Part shown: piece by piece, positions 8,086 through 17,296 of the stretch
How positions within the stretch are numbered: the stretch's first letter is position 1
Layout of the letters: each line of letters starts with the position of its first letter
NCBI GenBank assembly: GCA_964433555.1
Contig: CAYSRG010000007.1
Location: forward strand, 16,942-80,941
Length of the DNA: 64,000 bases
From: Stramentimicrobium sp964433555
Lineage (GTDB): Bacteria; Atribacterota; Phoenicimicrobiia; Phoenicimicrobiales; Stramentimicrobiaceae
Direction: 5' to 3'
Program-made: the position numbers and the translations under genes
Notes under the pieces: generated by a model
What the model saw: the letters and a program-made list of their open reading frames with translations, nothing else
Database searches by the model: none
What the model was told of the DNA's origin: nothing

Positions 8086-9006
8086 CTATTTTCTCGGGAT
8101 AGATTTTTTGTATATTTCAATCAATTTACCTTTAGTAATATGAGTGTAAATCTGAGTGGTTGATAAACTTTCATGTCCCAATAATTCCTGTACCGAACGC
8201 AAATCAGCACCACCATTTAAGAGATGGGTAGCAAAAGTATGACGAAAAACATGTGGGCTTATCTTTTTATTTAAACAAGCTAATCGCATATTTTTATTAA
8301 TTATCATTCTAATGCTTCTGGTAGAAAGTCTTTCACCAAAACAACTTATAAACATAGCTTTTCCTGAAATTAATTTATAATAATTCTTCCTAGGTATCAA
8401 CTCTCTGACTTTCAAATAGTTTTTCAAAGCATTTTTTACGGGTCGACTGAGCGGCAAAATTCTTTCTTTGGAACCTTTGCCTAAAACTTTCATTGTATCA
8501 TCATCCAGACTAATATCATCAATGTCCAGATTGGATAATTCAGTCACTCTTATCCCAGTACCATATAACAATTCAATAATAGCCTTATCCCTAATGCCAA
8601 TAGGTTTTTCTGTTTTTATTGAATCAATTAATCTCAATACTTCTTCCAAAAATAAGAAATCCGGTAATTTCTTTTTAATTCTCGGTATTTGTACATATTC
8701 TGCAGGATTTCTATTAATATAATCTTGTTGAACTAGGTATCTATAAAAGACACGGAATGAAGATATTTTTCGGGCAATTGTTCTATCACTATAATTTTTT
8801 TGTTTTAAATAGACTATATAACCTCTAAGCATCTGATAATTCACATCAGTTAGGCTATCTACCTTTTTAATATCTTTGGAAAATTGGATTAAGCTAATAA
8901 TATCTTTTATATAAGCATTTATGGTATTTTGAGAAAAATTCTTTTTTTCTTTTAAATATTTTCTATATTCTTTTATATTATTTATACTTTTTATAATGTC
9001 ATTCAT
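8086..9006 (-). CDS. xerC: tyrosine recombinase XerC/XerD-like (chromosome dimer resolution)
   Basis: Site-specific recombinase that resolves chromosome dimers. From the preferred ATG at 9006 it has 306 aa: a SAM-like core-binding domain (about 1-95) and a catalytic domain with the full set R153, K177, H252-x-x-R255, H278 and nucleophile Y287. An ATG six codons upstream also exists. The start overlaps the topA stop by a few bases, and the order topA-xerC-hslV-hslU is that of Firmicutes codV. The symbol is assigned from this context; XerC and XerD cannot be told apart securely by sequence reading alone. Confidence 0.9.
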   Translation of the reverse strand: MNDIIKSINNIKEYRKYLKEKKNFSQNTINAYIKDIISLIQFSKDIKKVDSLTDVNYQMLRGYIVYLKQKNYSDRTIARKISSFRVFYRYLVQQDYINRNPAEYVQIPRIKKKLPDFLFLEEVLRLIDSIKTEKPIGIRDKAIIELLYGTGIRVTELSNLDIDDISLDDDTMKVLGKGSKERILPLSRPVKNALKNYLKVRELIPRKNYYKLISGKAMFISCFGERLSTRSIRMIINKNMRLACLNKKISPHVFRHTFATHLLNGGADLRSVQELLGHESLSTTQIYTHITKGKLIEIYKKSIPRK

Positions 9007-11104
9007 TTTGCATTGCCTTTTCACGATAATGACATTCTTTGTTACTGCACTGGAAAAAATTACCCTTACTCTTATTATTAATTTTTACTAGAATTGAACC
9101 ACAATTGGGACATTTTTTATTCACAGGAGGGAATAAAGAATAAAAATTACAATCAGGATATTTGCTGCAGCCATAAAAGAACCTGCCTTTTTTACTTTTC
9201 AACTTAATAATTTCACCGGTACATCCTTCTCTGGGACACAAAACACCTATTTTAGTAAGATAAGGTTTGGTTGGATGTTTAAGTGGAGATTCAGAGCAAG
9301 CTAAATATTTACCGTAAGGACCATTTTTTATTTCCATTAGGTTACCACATACGGTACATTTTTCATCAGTCAACTCCTTAGATTTTTGTATCAATTTGTG
9401 AGGTGGATTCTCCTTAAGCTGGTTTATGTTTAGTAATAAAGATTTGTAAAAGTTATTTAAAATATTTTGCCAATTATGCTTTCCCGATTCTATTTTATCC
9501 AATTCATTTTCCATGATAGCTGTAAATTTTACGTTTATAATATTAGAAAAATATTCCATTAGAAATTGATCTACAACAATTCCTAATTTAGTTGGAATTA
9601 ATCGTTTATTTTCTTTTTCAACATAACCTCTACTAAGTATTTTATCAATTATCACTGCATAGGTACTTGGTCTGCCTATGCCCTCTTTTTCTAATACTTT
9701 TACTAGGCTTGCTTCGTTATATCTAGCAGGTGGTTTGGTAAAGGATTGTTTTGAGTTAATTTTTAATAATAGCAATTTTTCCTTTTCCCTTAAATCTGGA
9801 ATAGATACCTTTTCAATTTCACTGTCTCCTAATATTTTTAGGTATCCAGGAAATATTATAGTGGTTCCATTAACTTCAAAGATATAATGACCAGCTCTAA
9901 TTTTAACATTCCTTCTTTCTAATATGGCAGATTTCATTTGACTGGCTATAAAATGTTTCCAAATTAATTGATAAAGTTTGTATTGATCTGGCTTGAGGTT
10001 ATTCCTGATAGATTCAGGGTCTAGATTAATTGAGGTTGGCCTTATTGCTTCATGGGCATCTTGTATTTTCATAGTTACTTTATTTTTTAATTTGGCTAAA
10101 GTACTTTTGCTAGACGAAACAAAATTTTTGCCATATTTTTCTGAAATATATTCTTGAGCATTTATTTTTGCCTCATTTGAAATGCGTGTTGAATCGGTTC
10201 TCATGTAGGTAATTAATCCCAATGTCCCTACTCCCGTAATTGAAATTCCTTCATATAATTGTTGAGCAATTTGCATAGTTCTCTTAACTGAAAAATTTAA
10301 TCTATTATATGCTATTTGCTGTAGTGTACTTGTTTTTAAGGGGAGAGGAGGGTGTTTGAATTCTTTGGTAGTGGTAATTTTGGAAACAGTAAATAGACAT
10401 TTTTCAATTTCTTTGCAGCATAGTTCCGCTTCTTTTTGATTTTTAATCTTTATCTTGATCCCATTTTTTGAGACTAGTGAGGCTTGAAAGACATTATCTT
10501 TTATATCTATATCTCTTAAAAGTAATACATTGATTTTCCAATATTCTTCAGGCTTGAATGCTTCAATTTCTTTTTCTCTTTTAACAATAAAATGGACTGC
10601 GACTGATTGAACCCTACCCGCACTTTTGCCCCTGGTATATTTATAACACAAAGGGCTGACTTGATATCCAACCAAACGATCTAGTAGTCTTCTGGCAATC
10701 TGAGAATTGACTATATTCATATTTAGCTCCCTGGGATTCTCTATTGCCTGTGTAATTACGTTTTTGGTTATTTCATTAAAAGTAATTCTACATTTTTCAC
10801 TGTTAATATTTAATTCTTTTGCTATATGCCATGAAATAGCTTCCCCTTCTCTATCTAGATCTGTAGCTAATAATATTTTTTCTTTTCCCTCAGCAATATT
10901 TTTTATAAATTTAACTATCTGTCTTTTCCCCGGAATTGTAATCCAGGTTGGTTGAAAATTATTTTCTATATCGATACCCATTCTTGATTTAGGTAAATCT
11001 TTTATGTGTCCTTTGCTTGAAATAATAAGGAATTTTTCACCTATCATTTCTTTTAATACTCTTTCCTTTGTTGGTGATTCAACAATAATAAGAACTTTTT
11101 CCAT
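8999..11104 (-). CDS. topA: DNA topoisomerase I
   Basis: Type IA topoisomerase that relaxes negative supercoils. It is 701 aa. The Toprim domain has E9 and the D82-x-D84-x-E86 metal site. The catalytic tyrosine is Y300 in GLITYMRTDSTR. Three C-terminal zinc-binding modules are visible from about residue 590: CTVC...C, CPREGC...CSKYPDC and CPNC...CSNKEC. Only a weak ribosome site is seen, and a family A hairpin (11121-11163) begins 17 bp upstream, so it lies in the 5' untranslated region. trmFO, usually next to topA in Firmicutes, is absent here. Confidence 0.97.
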   Translation of the reverse strand: MEKVLIIVESPTKERVLKEMIGEKFLIISSKGHIKDLPKSRMGIDIENNFQPTWITIPGKRQIVKFIKNIAEGKEKILLATDLDREGEAISWHIAKELNINSEKCRITFNEITKNVITQAIENPRELNMNIVNSQIARRLLDRLVGYQVSPLCYKYTRGKSAGRVQSVAVHFIVKREKEIEAFKPEEYWKINVLLLRDIDIKDNVFQASLVSKNGIKIKIKNQKEAELCCKEIEKCLFTVSKITTTKEFKHPPLPLKTSTLQQIAYNRLNFSVKRTMQIAQQLYEGISITGVGTLGLITYMRTDSTRISNEAKINAQEYISEKYGKNFVSSSKSTLAKLKNKVTMKIQDAHEAIRPTSINLDPESIRNNLKPDQYKLYQLIWKHFIASQMKSAILERRNVKIRAGHYIFEVNGTTIIFPGYLKILGDSEIEKVSIPDLREKEKLLLLKINSKQSFTKPPARYNEASLVKVLEKEGIGRPSTYAVIIDKILSRGYVEKENKRLIPTKLGIVVDQFLMEYFSNIINVKFTAIMENELDKIESGKHNWQNILNNFYKSLLLNINQLKENPPHKLIQKSKELTDEKCTVCGNLMEIKNGPYGKYLACSESPLKHPTKPYLTKIGVLCPREGCTGEIIKLKSKKGRFFYGCSKYPDCNFYSLFPPVNKKCPNCGSILVKINNKSKGNFFQCSNKECHYREKAMQNE

Positions 11105-11120
11105 AAATATATTTTTCTAT

Positions 11121-11163
11121 TTCAGGATATTCAGGGAGAATCTGCTCCCTTGGATATCCCTTA
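11121..11163. repeat. dispersed palindromic repeat, family A copy 2
   Basis: A 43-bp element identical to 11243-11285. It folds as GGATAT, TC, AGGGAG, AATCTG, CTCCCT, TGG, ATATCC, so outer and inner arms both pair perfectly. It ends 16 bp before the topA start codon, hence in its probable 5' leader. Confidence 0.85.
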
Positions 11164-11242
11164 ATTCTCCTTTTAAATTAATAAAGTGATAAGTTATATA
11201 TTTTATTTATCCCGATGTTCATAATCTTAGGTTATGAATATC

Positions 11243-11285
11243 TTCAGGATATTCAGGGAGAATCTGCTCCCTTGGATATCCCTTA
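11243..11285. repeat. dispersed palindromic repeat, family A copy 3
   Basis: Identical 43-bp second copy, 122 bp from copy 2; the flanks are unrelated apart from one or two bases, so the repeat unit itself is about 43 bp. Between the copies is a small hairpin, TTCATAA against TTATGAA. About 35 bp further on, TTGTTTGGAAAACAAGATAG (11321-11340) resembles a hairpin found at the same relative place after copy 4 near 48924. Confidence 0.85.
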
Positions 11286-11515
11286 AATCAATAAATAAAT
11301 ACTATTTAAATTTTTTAATATTGTTTGGAAAACAAGATAGATTTACTTTAGAATTTGTATTTTTTTTAAGTGGTTTCAAGAATATTTCCCCTGATTACTT
11401 TTTCTTTAATCCTTTTTATAATAAATCCTGTTTTCGCCTAAAATATAAAAATTATAGGAATTATATACCAATCTTAATATCTAATTTAGCATATATTTTC
11501 ATATTAACAAAGAAC
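11286..11515. other. intergenic region between topA and plsY without a convincing gene
   Basis: The longest frame crossing this stretch (plus strand, about 96 codons from 11234) begins inside a family A repeat and has the composition of random AT-rich sequence, so I do not call it. The segment includes the TTGTTT/AAACAA hairpin at 11321 and a motif AAAATTATAGGAATTATATA near 11450 that recurs with one or two changes near 48950. Confidence 0.5.
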
Positions 11516-11561
11516 ATTTTATAGTATTGTAATATCAGAAAAAAATTCACTACTATAAAAT
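11516..11561. repeat. dispersed palindromic repeat, family B copy 3
   Basis: ATTTTATAGTA (11516-11526) and TACTATAAAAT (11551-11561) form a perfect 11-bp stem with a 24-nt loop. It lies 8 bp beyond the plsY stop codon and so would form at the 3' end of the plsY transcript. No long T-run follows on the minus strand, so termination by this hairpin is uncertain. Confidence 0.6.
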
Positions 11562-11569
11562 ATTAAGTA

Positions 11570-12196
11570 TTATATTCTTTTATCAGTTTTTTCAGAGATT
11601 ATTTTATTCTCTTTATGTTGTATCAATCGAATAATATTAGCACGGTGACGTAATAATGCCAATAGATTTATTATTATTAAAAAATATTTAAATTCAACAG
11701 GTGTTCTGAAGACAAACGATAGAATAAACATGCTAAATACTGAAATGATTGAACCAACCACTGCAAATTTTAGTGTTACTACTAATACCCCCCATATTAA
11801 TGCAGAGATAAGTGCAATATTAGGGAAAAGAGCAAGGATCACCCCATAGGTAGTAGCTATGCCTTTGCCGCCATTGAATTTCAGAAAAATAGACCAGTTA
11901 TGACCAAGAATAGCAAAAAGTCCTGTTAACAACAAAATACTAATGTTTCCTGTTATTATTGATCTAGCAAGATATACCGATAAAAATCCCTTTAAACAAT
12001 CCCCAATCAGAGCCAATATGGCATATCTAACACCCAAAACACGAAAAGTATTTGCTACCCCAATATTACCGCTACCATATTTTCTGATGTCAATATTTTT
12101 TAAGTATTTACCTATTAAGTAACCAAAAGGAATAGAACCAAAGGTATAGCTGAAAACCAAGATTATAATAATTTTTATTAACATAATTATTTCCAT
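11570..12196 (-). CDS. plsY: acyl-phosphate:glycerol-3-phosphate acyltransferase
   Basis: Membrane enzyme making lysophosphatidate from acyl phosphate and glycerol-3-phosphate, the first step of phospholipid synthesis. At 208 aa with about five membrane segments it has the family size. The three motifs are present: GSIPFGYLIGK, GSGNIGVANTFR and GGKGIATTYGV. Two starts are possible (12196 or four codons in at 12184). It needs PlsX for its substrate; plsX is not in this window. It follows der by 8 bp. Confidence 0.95.
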   Translation of the reverse strand: MEIIMLIKIIIILVFSYTFGSIPFGYLIGKYLKNIDIRKYGSGNIGVANTFRVLGVRYAILALIGDCLKGFLSVYLARSIITGNISILLLTGLFAILGHNWSIFLKFNGGKGIATTYGVILALFPNIALISALIWGVLVVTLKFAVVGSIISVFSMFILSFVFRTPVEFKYFLIIINLLALLRHRANIIRLIQHKENKIISEKTDKRI

Positions 12197-12204
12197 TTTA
12201 TGCC

Positions 12205-13536
12205 TTATTTACTCTTTTCATAAAGAAATACAATTGGAATGCCTCTTAAATCAAAGTTTTGAATAAATTGATTTTCTATATACCTTTGATAGGAATTATA
12301 TAGAAGTTCAGGTTTATTCACAAATATTCTGAAAGTAGGAGGCTTAATTCCGATTTGAGTAATATAATAAAAATGTATTCTTCTACCATTGATTATCTTT
12401 GGGATTCTTCTATTTACAATCTTTTGTAAAAAATTGTTTAATTCAGAAGTAGATATTTTATTATTATATTTGCAAAATATTTCAATGATTTTTTTTAAAA
12501 CTGGTAAGAAATCTTTTTTAGGATCTATTGCTATTGTGGTCAAAATAGGAGCATTTTTAAGAAATCTAAAGTTATATTTACTTATTTGTAAAAGGTATTT
12601 TTTGTCAATTTCCTTTTGTTTGCTTATTAAATCATATTTATTTAATAAAACAATACAAGCTTTCTTATCTTCAATAATTCTTCTGGCCAGACGTTTATCC
12701 TGCATACTGATAGCATGGGAAGCATCCAAAACTAATAATACTATATCAGCTTTTTTAATAGCTTCGATTGATCTTAAATTTCCGTAATATTCGATTTTTT
12801 GTTTTACGCTTTTTTTTCGCCTCAATCCTGAAGTATCAATAAAATTAAGTCTATATTTATCAAAATTTAGTGACACTTCTATTGCATCTCTGGTGGTACC
12901 AGGATTCTCATCTACAATAATTCTATCTTCTTTTAAAATGGCATTTAAAATACTGGATTTACCAACATTTGGTTTACCTATGATGGCAACTCTTATTAGA
13001 TAATCAGGATTTTCACTTAAATCAACTTTTTTGTCTTTATCAGGTATTAAAGCTGTTATTCTGTCCAGTAATTCACTAATATTGATTTCCTGTTCTGCAG
13101 AAATAAGACATGGTTCTCCCAGACCTAAGAGATAAAATTCACTAAAAAAATAATTCTTATTTTTTATGTCACTCTTGTTTATTACTAATATGGTTTTTTT
13201 ATGATTTTTTCGAATGAATCTGGCAATATCGATATCTTCCTGTTGAATTCCTGTCTTAACATCCAAAAGAAGTAAAATAATTTCAGAATCAGAGATAGCT
13301 TTTATTGCCTGTTCTAAAATCTTTTTTTGTATGCTATTTTGTTTATCGATATAATCAATACCACCAGTATCTATTAATGTGAATGGTTTGCCCTGCCATT
13401 GAACTTCTGCATAATTTCTATCACGAGTAATACCGGCTTCAGATAGGACAATAGATTTTTTAAAACCAATTATACGATTAAATAGAGTGGATTTTCCTGT
13501 ATTTGTTTTTCCAATAATGGCAACCTTTATATCCAT
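12205..13536 (-). CDS. der: ribosome biogenesis GTPase Der (EngA)
   Basis: Double GTPase required for 50S subunit maturation. It is 443 aa with two tandem G domains: the first P-loop GKTNTGKST at about 9-17, where the usual N-V-G is N-T-G, with DTGG and NKSD; the second GKPNVGKSS near 186, DTSGLRRK and NKYD. A C-terminal KH-like domain follows. Neighbours are plsY downstream and rpe upstream; der-plsY is a common pair. Confidence 0.96.
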   Translation of the reverse strand: MDIKVAIIGKTNTGKSTLFNRIIGFKKSIVLSEAGITRDRNYAEVQWQGKPFTLIDTGGIDYIDKQNSIQKKILEQAIKAISDSEIILLLLDVKTGIQQEDIDIARFIRKNHKKTILVINKSDIKNKNYFFSEFYLLGLGEPCLISAEQEINISELLDRITALIPDKDKKVDLSENPDYLIRVAIIGKPNVGKSSILNAILKEDRIIVDENPGTTRDAIEVSLNFDKYRLNFIDTSGLRRKKSVKQKIEYYGNLRSIEAIKKADIVLLVLDASHAISMQDKRLARRIIEDKKACIVLLNKYDLISKQKEIDKKYLLQISKYNFRFLKNAPILTTIAIDPKKDFLPVLKKIIEIFCKYNNKISTSELNNFLQKIVNRRIPKIINGRRIHFYYITQIGIKPPTFRIFVNKPELLYNSYQRYIENQFIQNFDLRGIPIVFLYEKSK

Positions 13537-13575
13537 ATTTTTAAATAACCACTTAGTTAAGAACGGATTGAATAA

Positions 13576-14247
13576 TTATAATGATTTTAACTTTCTTTGA
13601 AGTTTTTTTATCATATTTTCAGGATTTTCAGCTTCAAATATTTCAGAACCGACTACTAAGATATTTGCTCCAGTTTTATTTATGGTCTGAATATTCTTGA
13701 CATTAATACCCCCATCAACCTGGATATTAATATTTTTCTTACTTTGATTTACTATTTCTCTAGCCTGAGCAATCTTTTGTAACATAGTCGGGATAAATTG
13801 TTGCCCACCAAAACCTGGATTAACGGTCATAATCAATATTACATCCAGCTTGTCTAATACATACTTAATCATCTCTAAGGGAGTTGAAGGATTTAATGCC
13901 ACTCCTACTGTCAAACCAGAATCAATTATCATTTGTAATGTTTTATCTAAATGCAAGCAAGTTTCAACATGAACGATTAAACTATCTTGAACATGTAACA
14001 CTTCGGAAAATACTTTTATATATCTTTCCGGCTTTTCTATCATTAAATGAACACTAAGAGGAAGGCTTGTATTTTTTCTAATTGTTTCGACTATTTTAGG
14101 CCCAAAAGTAATGTTTGGAACAAAATTACCATCCATAATATCGAGATGAATTAAATCAACTTTACATCTTTCTAAAATATGTAGAACTTCACTCAGACAG
14201 GAAAAATCAGCATTTAGTATTGATGGAGCTAATCTATTTTTTAACAT
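13576..14247 (-). CDS. rpe: ribulose-phosphate 3-epimerase
   Basis: Interconverts ribulose 5-phosphate and xylulose 5-phosphate in the non-oxidative pentose phosphate pathway. It is a 223-aa TIM barrel with APSILNADFSCL at the N-terminus, metal-ligand motif HLDIMDGNFVPNITFGP near 36, TVNPGFGGQQFI near 140, and the phosphate-binding DGGINVKN and VGSEIF motifs. All expected catalytic His and Asp residues appear present. It lies between comM and der. Confidence 0.96.
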   Translation of the reverse strand: MLKNRLAPSILNADFSCLSEVLHILERCKVDLIHLDIMDGNFVPNITFGPKIVETIRKNTSLPLSVHLMIEKPERYIKVFSEVLHVQDSLIVHVETCLHLDKTLQMIIDSGLTVGVALNPSTPLEMIKYVLDKLDVILIMTVNPGFGGQQFIPTMLQKIAQAREIVNQSKKNINIQVDGGINVKNIQTINKTGANILVVGSEIFEAENPENMIKKLQRKLKSL

Positions 14248-14279
14248 CTTATTAACCTTTTCTATTTAAACAAATATTT

Positions 14280-15827
14280 TTATATTAAATATTCTCTATC
14301 CAGGCTTCTATATTGGATAGCTTCGGCAATATGTATAGTTTGAATTTTTTCCATTAAAGCAAGATCAGCAATTGTTCTTGCTAACTTTAATATTTTATCA
14401 TATGCCCGAGCACTCAATTTTAATTTTTCCATTGCATGGCTTAATAAATCCCATGCTTCAATGGATAACGAGCAGTATTTTTCAATATCTTTCCGATTCA
14501 TCTGTGAATTATTATAAGTATTTCTATCTTTAAAACGTTTTAATTGCATTTTTCTGGCTTTTTCAATTCTTTTTCTAATTTCACTAGAACGTTCGTTGTG
14601 ATTTTTTCTATTTACTAATTCTTTATAATCTAATCTTGGAACTTCAATCTGAATATCTATTCTATCTAATAGTGGACCTGAAATCCTTGCTCTATACTTC
14701 TGAATTTGATATGAGGTACAGGTACATTGTTTAACAGGGTCACCGAAATAACCACAGGGACAGGGGTTAGCAGCGGCTACCAGCATAAAGTGAGATAAAT
14801 AAGTTACTGAACGTAAAGCTCTGGAAATATTGACCCTTCCATTTTCTATTGGTTGACGTAATGACTCTAAAGCTGTACGATTAAACTCAGGAAGTTCATC
14901 TAAAAATAATACTCCATTATGGGCTAAACTTATTTCACCTGGTTTTGGTATTGTTCCACCTCCAATAAGTCCAATATCGCTTATGGTATGATGTGGTGAT
15001 CGAAAAGGTCTTCTAGTCATGACAGGACATTTTCTATTAGCTAAATTAGAAATGCTGTATAAACGAGTTATTTCAATTGCTTCTTCCAAAGTTAAGCTGG
15101 GTAAAATTGTCGGGATACGTTTTGCCAACATAGTTTTACCCGAACCAGGTGGACCGATCATTATCATATTATGACCACCTGCAGCTGCTACCTCCAGGGC
15201 TCTTTTAGCCTGCTGCTGACCTTTGACGTCTGAAAAGTCTACTAAATAGTCATCACTGTTAGACATTAGTTCTTCTTTATTAACACAAAAATGCTTTATA
15301 TTAATTTCTTTATTTAAAAATTGAACTACTTGACGTAAATTGGAAACAGGATAAATATTTATTCCATCAACTATTCCTGCCTCTCGGGCATTTTCCTGAG
15401 GAACAATAATATTATTAATACCATTTTTCTTAGCCATTAAAGCAATTGATAATACTCCATTTACTGGCTTTATGCCACCATTAAGAGAGAGTTCACCAAT
15501 GATAATAAAATTTTTATAAAAAATACTTTGTATTTGTTCATTGGCAATTAATATTCCAATAGCAATAGGTAAATCCAAGGCTGGTCCTTCTTTTTTGATA
15601 TCAGCTGGAGCTAAATTAACGGTTATCCTTTGCATAGGAAATTGATATTCAGCATTTCTTAAAGCAGATCTAACTCTTTCTCTCGATTCTTGCACGGCAG
15701 TGTCAGGTAAACCTACAATATTAAAAGAAGGTAATCCATTGGCAACATCTACTTCTACTTCAACAATAAATGCCTCTACACCTAAAAGTGCGGAACTACA
15801 AAGTTTTGAAATCAAGATATCACCCAA
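14280..15827 (-). CDS. comM: YifB/ComM family Mg-chelatase-like AAA+ ATPase
   Basis: AAA+ protein of the YifB/ComM family; in naturally competent bacteria ComM is a branch-migration helicase needed for integration of transformed DNA. The 515 aa comprise an N-terminal Lon-protease-like domain (GLPDTAVQESRERVRSAL, and KKEGPALDLPIA, which lacks a protease function in this family), then an AAA+ core with Walker A GPPGSGKT near 228, GVLFLDELPEF as Walker B, and a C-terminal helical domain with SARAYDKILKLARTIADL. Some family members lack a known role, so competence should not be assumed. Confidence 0.93.
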   Translation of the reverse strand: MGDILISKLCSSALLGVEAFIVEVEVDVANGLPSFNIVGLPDTAVQESRERVRSALRNAEYQFPMQRITVNLAPADIKKEGPALDLPIAIGILIANEQIQSIFYKNFIIIGELSLNGGIKPVNGVLSIALMAKKNGINNIIVPQENAREAGIVDGINIYPVSNLRQVVQFLNKEINIKHFCVNKEELMSNSDDYLVDFSDVKGQQQAKRALEVAAAGGHNMIMIGPPGSGKTMLAKRIPTILPSLTLEEAIEITRLYSISNLANRKCPVMTRRPFRSPHHTISDIGLIGGGTIPKPGEISLAHNGVLFLDELPEFNRTALESLRQPIENGRVNISRALRSVTYLSHFMLVAAANPCPCGYFGDPVKQCTCTSYQIQKYRARISGPLLDRIDIQIEVPRLDYKELVNRKNHNERSSEIRKRIEKARKMQLKRFKDRNTYNNSQMNRKDIEKYCSLSIEAWDLLSHAMEKLKLSARAYDKILKLARTIADLALMEKIQTIHIAEAIQYRSLDREYLI

Positions 15828-15847
15828 ACCTATTATTATTTTAAATT

Positions 15848-16201
15848 TTATTGATGAAACGCATTAGTAATATGATTTATCTTTGTTAAAAAATTATTAT
15901 TCAAATTAAGAGCTATAACATCAAAGCGAAAAAGCTTATCTTTAATCTTGTGTTGTTTGATATATAGTTCTGCTACTTTTATAATTTTATTTTTCTTATA
16001 TTGAGTAATTGACTCTTCTGGGGAACCACATATATCTGATCTTCTAGATTTTACTTCAATAAAACAAATACAATTATTCTTTTCGGCAATTATATCTATT
16101 TCACCAAAAGATACTTTATAATTTTGCTCTAAAATATGATATCCCTTTTTGTTAAGGTAATATCTGGCAATTTTTTCTCCAGTATTTCCTGTATTATTCA
16201 T
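15848..16201 (-). CDS. yraN: YraN/UPF0102 family endonuclease-like protein
   Basis: Small 117-aa protein with a restriction-endonuclease-like fold. Conserved residues: GEKIARYYLNKKGY, then GEIDIIAEKNNCICFIEVKSR, which carries the D...E-x-K pattern of this nuclease fold. The function is unproven. It overlaps nothing and is squeezed between rnhB (2 bp) and comM; the rnhB-yraN-comM order is common in Firmicutes and other phyla. Confidence 0.92.
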   Translation of the reverse strand: MNNTGNTGEKIARYYLNKKGYHILEQNYKVSFGEIDIIAEKNNCICFIEVKSRRSDICGSPEESITQYKKNKIIKVAELYIKQHKIKDKLFRFDVIALNLNNNFLTKINHITNAFHQ

Positions 16202-16203
16202 TA

Positions 16204-16920
16204 TTACTCATCTAGATTTATTGAATTATATATTTCTGGGGTATTTATTTTATTGATTATTACACCTTTGAATGTTTTTCGATGAATAGGGCAATATCCA
16301 TACGCCTTTATCGCTGCGAGATGTTTCTTTGTCCCATATCCCATGTTTTGATTAAAGAGATATAGTGGGTATTTTTCATGATATTTCTTCATAAGATTAT
16401 CTCGATATACTTTAGCTACAACTGATGCCGCAGCTATGGAAATACTTTTATCTTCTCCCTTAATAATGCTATCTTGTGATATATTAATAAATGGAATTTT
16501 TAAGGCGTCAACTAACAAATAATCGGGGCATTGATTAAGAGATATAATTGCTCTTTTCATTGCCAGTATGGTTGCCTTTAGAATATTTATTCTATCAATG
16601 GTACTGGAATCAACTAAACCTATGCCTATATCATAAGATTTTTCCCTAATTAATTTAGATAAATATTCCCTTTTAACTTTGCTTATTTTTTTAGAATCTT
16701 TTAAATTTGTAATAAAAAAAGAGTCAATATCTTTTATTACTATTGCAGCAGCAACAACGGGACCGGCTAAAGCACCTCTTCCTACTTCGTCAATACCAGC
16801 GATACACTGGAAACCGGAAGAAAATAACTTTCGTTCAATAACTTTTAGTCTTTCTATCCTTATTCTTTCCTGGTATAAAAAATTAATTTTTCTTTTTAAA
16901 CGAAAAACTTCTTCTTTCAA
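16204..16920 (-). CDS. rnhB: ribonuclease HII
   Basis: Removes ribonucleotides and RNA from RNA-DNA hybrids. It is 238 aa, including an N-terminal extension of about 40 residues, predicted helical, ahead of the catalytic core. GIDEVGRGALAGPVVAAA holds the first two acidic catalytic residues, VDALKIP and SIAAASVVAKVYRD the others. The usual rplS-(ylqF)-rnhB neighbourhood is kept, without the GTPase gene ylqF. Confidence 0.96.
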   Translation of the reverse strand: MKEEVFRLKRKINFLYQERIRIERLKVIERKLFSSGFQCIAGIDEVGRGALAGPVVAAAIVIKDIDSFFITNLKDSKKISKVKREYLSKLIREKSYDIGIGLVDSSTIDRINILKATILAMKRAIISLNQCPDYLLVDALKIPFINISQDSIIKGEDKSISIAAASVVAKVYRDNLMKKYHEKYPLYLFNQNMGYGTKKHLAAIKAYGYCPIHRKTFKGVIINKINTPEIYNSINLDE

Positions 16921-16944
16921 TTTAGTTAATCTGATGATGAAAAA

Positions 16945-17277
16945 TTAGGTCATCAATCCCTTTTGTCCAACTCTGTCTCTTAAAAAGTATAATTTAGCTT
17001 TTCTTGCTGAGCCACTTTTAACGAGTTTAATCTTTTCTATATTTGGAGAATGTATCGGAAAGATCTTCTCAACGCCAATACCTTTAGTAACCTTTCTTAC
17101 CGTAATTGTTTCTCTACTTCCACTATGTTTTCTAGCGATTAAAATTCCTCGGAAAATCTGAGTCCTTTTTCTCTCACCTTCAATAATCCTTTGGTGTACT
17201 TCAATCAAATCCCCAGGTTTTGCTTCTAATATTTCTTTTTTTAATTGCTCATCTTCAATATTTTTAATATAATTCAT
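16945..17277 (-). CDS. rplS: 50S ribosomal protein L19
   Basis: Large-subunit protein at the 30S-50S interface, 110 aa. It is recognised by PGDLIEVHQRIIEGERKRTQIFRGI, GSRETITVRK, FPIHSPNIEKI and the basic C-terminal KLYFLRDRVGQK. It is the downstream partner of trmD (19 bp), as in nearly all bacteria. Confidence 0.97.
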   Translation of the reverse strand: MNYIKNIEDEQLKKEILEAKPGDLIEVHQRIIEGERKRTQIFRGILIARKHSGSRETITVRKVTKGIGVEKIFPIHSPNIEKIKLVKSGSARKAKLYFLRDRVGQKGLMT

Positions 17278-17296
17278 TAGTATCTCCCTTTCTTTT

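Noticed and set aside
11234..11524. Plus-strand open frame of 96 codons between topA and plsY
   Set aside because: Begins inside a family A repeat, lacks a ribosome site, and has random AT-rich composition.
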